A stretch of 64,000 nt of DNA, from the NCBI GenBank assembly GCA_015057555.1, contig SVEC01000007.1:1-64000 (forward strand), written 5' to 3'. The stretch comes from Lachnospiraceae bacterium (GTDB taxonomy: Bacteria > Bacillota > Clostridia > Lachnospirales > Lachnospiraceae). Position numbers and translations under genes: made by a program. Positions 60,036 through 64,000 of the stretch are shown here, piece after piece. The notes below the pieces were generated by a model. The model did no database searches and had not been told where the DNA came from. It saw only the letters and a list, made by a program, of their open reading frames with translations. The stretch's first letter is position 1. Each line of letters begins with the position of its first letter.

Positions 60036-60064
60036 TTGACAATAGTCATTGTGGGTAGTATTAT
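60036..60064 (+). promoter_or_regulatory. Promoter of htpG
   Basis: TTGACA, 17-base spacer, TATTAT, beginning 7 bases after the CIRCE element, so HrcA would act by blocking or occluding the -35 side. Confidence 0.8.
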
Positions 60065-60142
60065 ACTTTAAGTAGAACAATATTAGTTCTAAAAAATGAT
60101 TTATTTTGTAGTTAATATATTTAATATAGGAGGCGATTTTTA

Positions 60143-62119
60143 ATGGAGAAGAAGGGAAGCTTATCTATTAACAGCGAAAATATTTTCCCTATTATCAAGA
60201 AGTGGTTATATTCAGACCACGACATTTTCATCAGAGAGCTTGTATCAAACGGTTGTGATGCTATAACAAAGCTTAAGAAGCTTGCTCTTATGGGTGATTA
60301 TCAGGAAACTGAAGGTGAGGAGTATAAGATTGAGATTTATGCTTCAGCAAAGGACAAGACACTTACCTTTGTAGATAATGGTATCGGTATGACTGAGGAA
60401 GAGGTTGAGAAGTACATTAACCAGATAGCTTTCTCAGGTGCTACAGATTTCATTAACAAGTATAAGGATAAGACTAATGAGGATCAGATTATAGGTCATT
60501 TCGGTTTAGGATTTTATTCAGCATTTATGGTAGCTGATAAGGTTACTATAGAGACCTGCTCATACCAGGAAGGGGCTAAGCCTGTATTCTGGGAGTGCGA
60601 TGGTGGAACTGATTACTCCATGGAGGAAAGCGATGATGATGTAAGAGGTACAGCTATTACACTTTACTTAAATGAGGAGTCTTATGAGTTTGCAAATGAG
60701 TACAGAGTTAAGGAGATAATCCAGAAGTACTGTGCATTTATGCCATATAATATCTACTTTATTAACGAAGATAAGGTGGAGGAAGAGGAAGCTAAGGCTG
60801 CTGCGGAGAAGAAGAACAAGGTTATAGAGGTAGACCCAGATGATGAGTTAGTTGGAGATGTTAAGGAAGCTAATTCTGATGATACCGCAGAGGATAAGGC
60901 TGAGGAACCAAAGAAGGACGAACCTAAGCCACTTAACGACACTAATCCACTTTGGATGAAGAATCCTAAGGATTGCACAGATGAGGAGTATATTGATTTC
61001 TATCAGAGAGTATTCCTTGACTTCAAGAAGCCACTGTTCTGGATACACCTTAATATGGACTATCCATTTAACTTAAAAGGTATTCTCTACTTCCCTAAGA
61101 TTAATACACAGTATGACCAGCTTGAGGGAACTATAAAGCTTTACAATAATCAGGTGTTTATAGCTGATAACATTAAGGAGGTAATTCCAGAGTTCTTACT
61201 CCTTCTTAAGGGTGTAATCGACTGTCCGGACCTTCCACTTAATGTTTCAAGAAGTGCACTTCAGAACGATGGTTTTGTTAAGAAAATATCTGACTACATT
61301 ACTAAGAAGGTGGCTGATAAGCTTTCCGGTATGTGCAAGACAGATAAGGAAAACTACGAGAAGTACTGGGATGATCTTAGTCCATTTATTAAGTTTGGTT
61401 GTTTAAAGGATGATAAGTTCTGTGAGAAGATGACTGACTATATGCTCTTTAAGAACCTTGAGGGCAAGTATCTTACTCTTCCAGAGTATCTTGAGGCTGG
61501 CAAGGAGAAGTATGAGAACAAGGTGTTCTACGTTTCAGACGAGCAGGCTCAGTCACAGTATATAAATATGTTCAAGGAGGAGGGTATGGATGCTGTGTAC
61601 CTTGTACACAACATTGACAATCCATACATCACTCACCTTGAGTCAAAGAATGAGAATGTTAAGTTCCTTCGTATAGATGCTGATCTTTCAGATAACTTTG
61701 TAGGAGAGGCGCTTTCAGAGGAGCTGATTAAGGAGTATACTGATAAGCTTTCAGAGAAGTTTAAGAAGGCAACTGGTAATGATAAGCTTAATGTTAAGGT
61801 TGAGAACCTTAAGAACGAGGCAATATCATCTATGCTTACTCTTTCAGAAGAACAGAGAAGAATGATAGAGATGATGAAGGCCTACAGCATGGGTGGTCCT
61901 ATTGATATGGCTATGTTTGGTGGTGAGGGTGAGACCTTAGTCCTTAACGCATCTAACAAGCTTGTTAAGTATGTTCTTGATAATCCAGAGGGCGAGCATG
62001 CAGACAAGATTTGTTGTCAGCTCTATGATTTAGCTGTACTTGCTAACAAGCCACTTAGTCCGGAGGCTATGACTGCATTTGTGGCAAGAAGCAATGAGAT
62101 ACTTGGATTGTTGATATAA
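60143..62119 (+). CDS. htpG: Molecular chaperone HtpG (Hsp90)
   Basis: 658 residues. The ATPase domain has the Hsp90 opening FIRELVSNGCDA, DNGIGMTEEE, GHFGLGFYSAFMVAD and RGTAITLYL. An acidic linker of ~45 residues (DELVGDVKEANSDDTAED...) joins the N and middle domains. The middle domain shows DFKKPLFWIHLNMDYPFNLKGILYFPK and DLPLNVSRSALQND. It refolds client proteins in the cytosol. The CIRCE element places it under HrcA here, unlike B. subtilis, where htpG is HrcA-independent. It is a single-gene unit. Confidence 0.97.
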   Translation: MEKKGSLSINSENIFPIIKKWLYSDHDIFIRELVSNGCDAITKLKKLALMGDYQETEGEEYKIEIYASAKDKTLTFVDNGIGMTEEEVEKYINQIAFSGATDFINKYKDKTNEDQIIGHFGLGFYSAFMVADKVTIETCSYQEGAKPVFWECDGGTDYSMEESDDDVRGTAITLYLNEESYEFANEYRVKEIIQKYCAFMPYNIYFINEDKVEEEEAKAAAEKKNKVIEVDPDDELVGDVKEANSDDTAEDKAEEPKKDEPKPLNDTNPLWMKNPKDCTDEEYIDFYQRVFLDFKKPLFWIHLNMDYPFNLKGILYFPKINTQYDQLEGTIKLYNNQVFIADNIKEVIPEFLLLLKGVIDCPDLPLNVSRSALQNDGFVKKISDYITKKVADKLSGMCKTDKENYEKYWDDLSPFIKFGCLKDDKFCEKMTDYMLFKNLEGKYLTLPEYLEAGKEKYENKVFYVSDEQAQSQYINMFKEEGMDAVYLVHNIDNPYITHLESKNENVKFLRIDADLSDNFVGEALSEELIKEYTDKLSEKFKKATGNDKLNVKVENLKNEAISSMLTLSEEQRRMIEMMKAYSMGGPIDMAMFGGEGETLVLNASNKLVKYVLDNPEGEHADKICCQLYDLAVLANKPLSPEAMTAFVARSNEILGLLI

Positions 62120-62132
62120 TAACGAGTATAAG

Positions 62133-62169
62133 GATGAAGGCTTGCTTTTGTGCAAGCTTTCATTTTTTT
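62133..62169 (+). terminator. Terminator after htpG
   Basis: ATGAAGGCTTGC-ttttgt-GCAAGCTTTCAT (one G-U pair), followed by TTTTTTTG. Confidence 0.88.
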
Positions 62170-62278
62170 GTATAATTGTATGTTTTGTATAAGAAATCTG
62201 TGGTAGAATATTGATGGTGAAATTGGCTTTTAATTATGTCATAGCTAATAATTATTAATATAATTACGGAGAGTAAAT

Positions 62279-63322
62279 ATGAATACAGAGTGCGTAAAGC
62301 TAATCGATGATAGTAGACCTATAAATCTGGAATTAACTAATTTTAAGCGAAGAGTGATTCCTTGGACTATTATGGGCTTCATAATAACCCTAGTAATGGG
62401 TGCCCATACAATTATTACCATTAAGTCTTATTGTTTTGATGGTAATAATAGTAGCTTTGGGCAGGAGAATATATTGTTTTGTATTATAATGCTAAGTATT
62501 GCAACCTTATTTGGAATTAGTTTGATTTATACGGGAGCAAAACTAATTTTTAATATAAAAAATATGTTAGTGGCAAATGTTGAAATAACAAACATCTCCT
62601 TTGAAGGATGGAATTTCTTTTATAAGGGTAGATGTAATATTATTGAAAATGGTAAAAAAAGAGTAATAGAAGCTCCTATGTATTTTGGTGATATAAGTGG
62701 TATTAGAAAAACCAAGAAGGCGAAGCTTTATTATGCGTCTAATAAGGCATATTTGCTAGTAAAATGGGATGATAACATTATTGAGAATCAATTAAAGGCC
62801 TTCTCCGCATATAAACAAAAGGAAAATCTAATAGCTATGAATGATATGCAAAAGGAAGCTGTATTACATAAAATATATAGTAAAGCCTGCATGGAAATAT
62901 TCAAAGCAATTACAATTCCCTTAGCTATAGGATTATTAATATTTATTATGTTTTCATTTTTTAATAATAGCTCTAGTGCCAGTTATGCAGATATAGCAAT
63001 TTCGGCATTTATAGCTATGATTATATTCTTGGATTTTATTGAGTCCTTTATTAAATATATTAGTATGATAATTATTGTAGGAACGCTAAAAAAGAGTGCC
63101 CTGTTATGGGTTGTATTGCCAGTAACACAATGTACGCGTTCTGTAAATATTCTTGAAAAAGGGTATAGATATGCTCACTATTATTATAAAGAAAAAATGT
63201 ATAAGGATTGGATGATGATAGGAAGAAATCAAATTGATAGAGTTATCTGTCTGGTATCAGATGTTGATAAAGAAAAGCCATATGGATTTTTATATGGTTG
63301 GTTTAGAGGAATATTGTATTAA
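62279..63322 (+). CDS. Hypothetical multi-segment membrane protein
   Basis: 347 residues of unrecognised family. There are four hydrophobic segments: two near the N-terminus (about 25-45 and 62-85) and two near residues 205-230 and 235-265. The middle ~120 residues are a soluble loop with short beta-like stretches (IENGKKRVIEAPMYFGDISG). The gene has an ATG behind GGAGAG, no operon partner and a lower apparent codon polish than its neighbours. Function unknown. Confidence 0.72.
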   Translation: MNTECVKLIDDSRPINLELTNFKRRVIPWTIMGFIITLVMGAHTIITIKSYCFDGNNSSFGQENILFCIIMLSIATLFGISLIYTGAKLIFNIKNMLVANVEITNISFEGWNFFYKGRCNIIENGKKRVIEAPMYFGDISGIRKTKKAKLYYASNKAYLLVKWDDNIIENQLKAFSAYKQKENLIAMNDMQKEAVLHKIYSKACMEIFKAITIPLAIGLLIFIMFSFFNNSSSASYADIAISAFIAMIIFLDFIESFIKYISMIIIVGTLKKSALLWVVLPVTQCTRSVNILEKGYRYAHYYYKEKMYKDWMMIGRNQIDRVICLVSDVDKEKPYGFLYGWFRGILY

Positions 63323-63390
63323 TGTAGGTGCATAATTATATGAGCCATTTCGCCACATCGCAAGCATTACTTTCTCAAGCATATTTTTTA

Positions 63391-63419
63391 TTGACAAAGC
63401 ACACTCTTTAGAATATCTT
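63391..63419 (+). promoter_or_regulatory. Promoter of cysS
   Basis: TTGACA, 17-base spacer, TATCTT, leaving a ~80-base leader. I see no T-box motif in that leader. Confidence 0.55.
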
Positions 63420-63505
63420 ATAATAAGGTTATTTTACAGTGGGATAACTGTATATAATCGTGATTTTTCGAAAGGATTGCGTTTTAAACGTACAGGTAGA
63501 TTAAG

Positions 63506-64000
63506 ATGAAAATTTTTAATACTTTAACTAAGAAGAAGGATGATTTTACTCCTATAAATGAAGGTAAGGTAGGTATCTATGTATGTGGACCTACAGTTTA
63601 TGATTATATTCACATCGGTAATGCAAGACCTATGATAGTATTTGATACTCTTAGAAGATATTTCGAGTATAAGGGCTATGAGGTAAATTATGTATCAAAC
63701 TTTACTGATGTAGATGATAAGATTATTAAGAAGGCAAATGCTGAGGGCGTTGATTCAAAGGTTATATCAGAGAGATTTATCGAAGAGTGTAAGAAGGATA
63801 TGGCATCCCTTAATGTTAAGGAGGCTACAACACATCCTAAGGCAACTGAGGAAATCGATGATATGATTGCCATGGTTCAGACTCTTATTAAGAAGGATTA
63901 TGCTTACGAGGTAAATGGTACTGTTTACTTTAGAACCAGAAAGTTCTCAGATTACGGTAAGCTTTCAAAGAAGAACTTGGATGACCTTAGAGCTGGTAAC
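63506..64000 (+). CDS. cysS: Cysteine-tRNA ligase (N-terminal part, cut by window end)
   Basis: The first 165 residues of CysRS; the gene runs off the window. Visible: the zinc-binding cysteine and signature [18 protein letters not shown] (HIGH box HIGN), [12 protein letters not shown] and the later [13 protein letters not shown]. It charges tRNA-Cys. The start is the ATG before [10 protein letters not shown]; the ribosome site is weak. The gene would continue ~300 residues downstream. Confidence 0.95.
   Translation, partial: MKIFNTLTKKKDDFTPINEGKVGIYVCGPTVYDYIHIGNARPMIVFDTLRRYFEYKGYEVNYVSNFTDVDDKIIKKANAEGVDSKVISERFIEECKKDMASLNVKEATTHPKATEEIDDMIAMVQTLIKKDYAYEVNGTVYFRTRKFSDYGKLSKKNLDDLRAGN

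Noticed and set aside
63420-63505. T-box leader for cysS
   Set aside because: No AGGGTGGNACCGCG-like T-box sequence or terminator/antiterminator pair is visible in this short leader.

Overview
The window is AT-rich, tightly packed bacterial chromosome, probably from a Clostridia species of the Lachnospiraceae (anaerobic gut Firmicute). The clues are: a sporulation sigma factor G; a monomeric [FeFe] hydrogenase of the group B type; indolepyruvate:ferredoxin oxidoreductase; a perfect CIRCE element and a Gram-positive type LexA box; families common in that group (DUF5688, DUF5721, DUF1653, DUF1292, DUF1893, AIM24 pairs); strong AGGAGG ribosome sites; and TTGACA/TATAAT promoters with 17-bp spacers. 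Genus cannot be settled from the sequence alone. I see no rRNA, tRNA, CRISPR array, phage or transposase gene.

Layout. 1-4.9 kb: end of an FtsX-type ABC permease, its ATPase, a rhomboid protease, DUF1653, a membrane protein and an OmpR-type two-component pair. 5-9.4 kb: XRE regulator, a secreted lipase-like protein with RTX-like repeats, an esterase and UppP. 9.4-18.4 kb: GH3 beta-glucosidase, M20 dipeptidase, HisC-like aminotransferase, DUF5688, cold-shock protein, TetR regulator, receiver-only protein and RarA. 18.5-23.6 kb: a MacAB-like export system with two different membrane-fusion proteins around one ATPase. 23.7-26.5 kb: SEC-C protein, UvrD-like helicase, a GC-rich structured element, DUF1292. 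26.6-32 kb: heterodimeric ABC exporter, an inverted-repeat element, a frameshifted gene and a lipoprotein. 32-36 kb: tandem AIM24 paralogues and a PadR-controlled membrane operon. 36-42.3 kb: SbcD/SbcC-like (YhaO/YhaN-like) pair, TypA, and a NarL-type regulator.

42.4-46 kb: operon of HAD phosphatase, nicotinate phosphoribosyltransferase and [FeFe] hydrogenase. 46-46.4 kb: a solitary gene whose promoter holds a LexA box. 46.5-52.7 kb: sodium-solute symporter, small membrane protein, IorA, IorB and an acyl-CoA ligase (a likely aromatic 2-oxo-acid route). 52.8-55.9 kb: sigma G, a secreted TEAP-repeat protein, ArgH and a small protein on the minus strand. 56-60 kb: Fe-S aldo/keto reductase, ECF S-component, DUF1893, a 54-residue membrane protein, a transglutaminase-like protein and DUF5721. 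60-64 kb: CIRCE-htpG, a membrane protein, and the start of cysS.

The best candidates for new biology are the solitary SOS-box gene (46.1 kb), two unexplained structured intergenic elements (26.04-26.17 kb and 30.15-30.32 kb), and the two-adaptor exporter whose second adaptor has a Thr/Glu/Ala/Pro-rich insert at the predicted hairpin tip. All annotations were made by reading motifs; no database search was possible.
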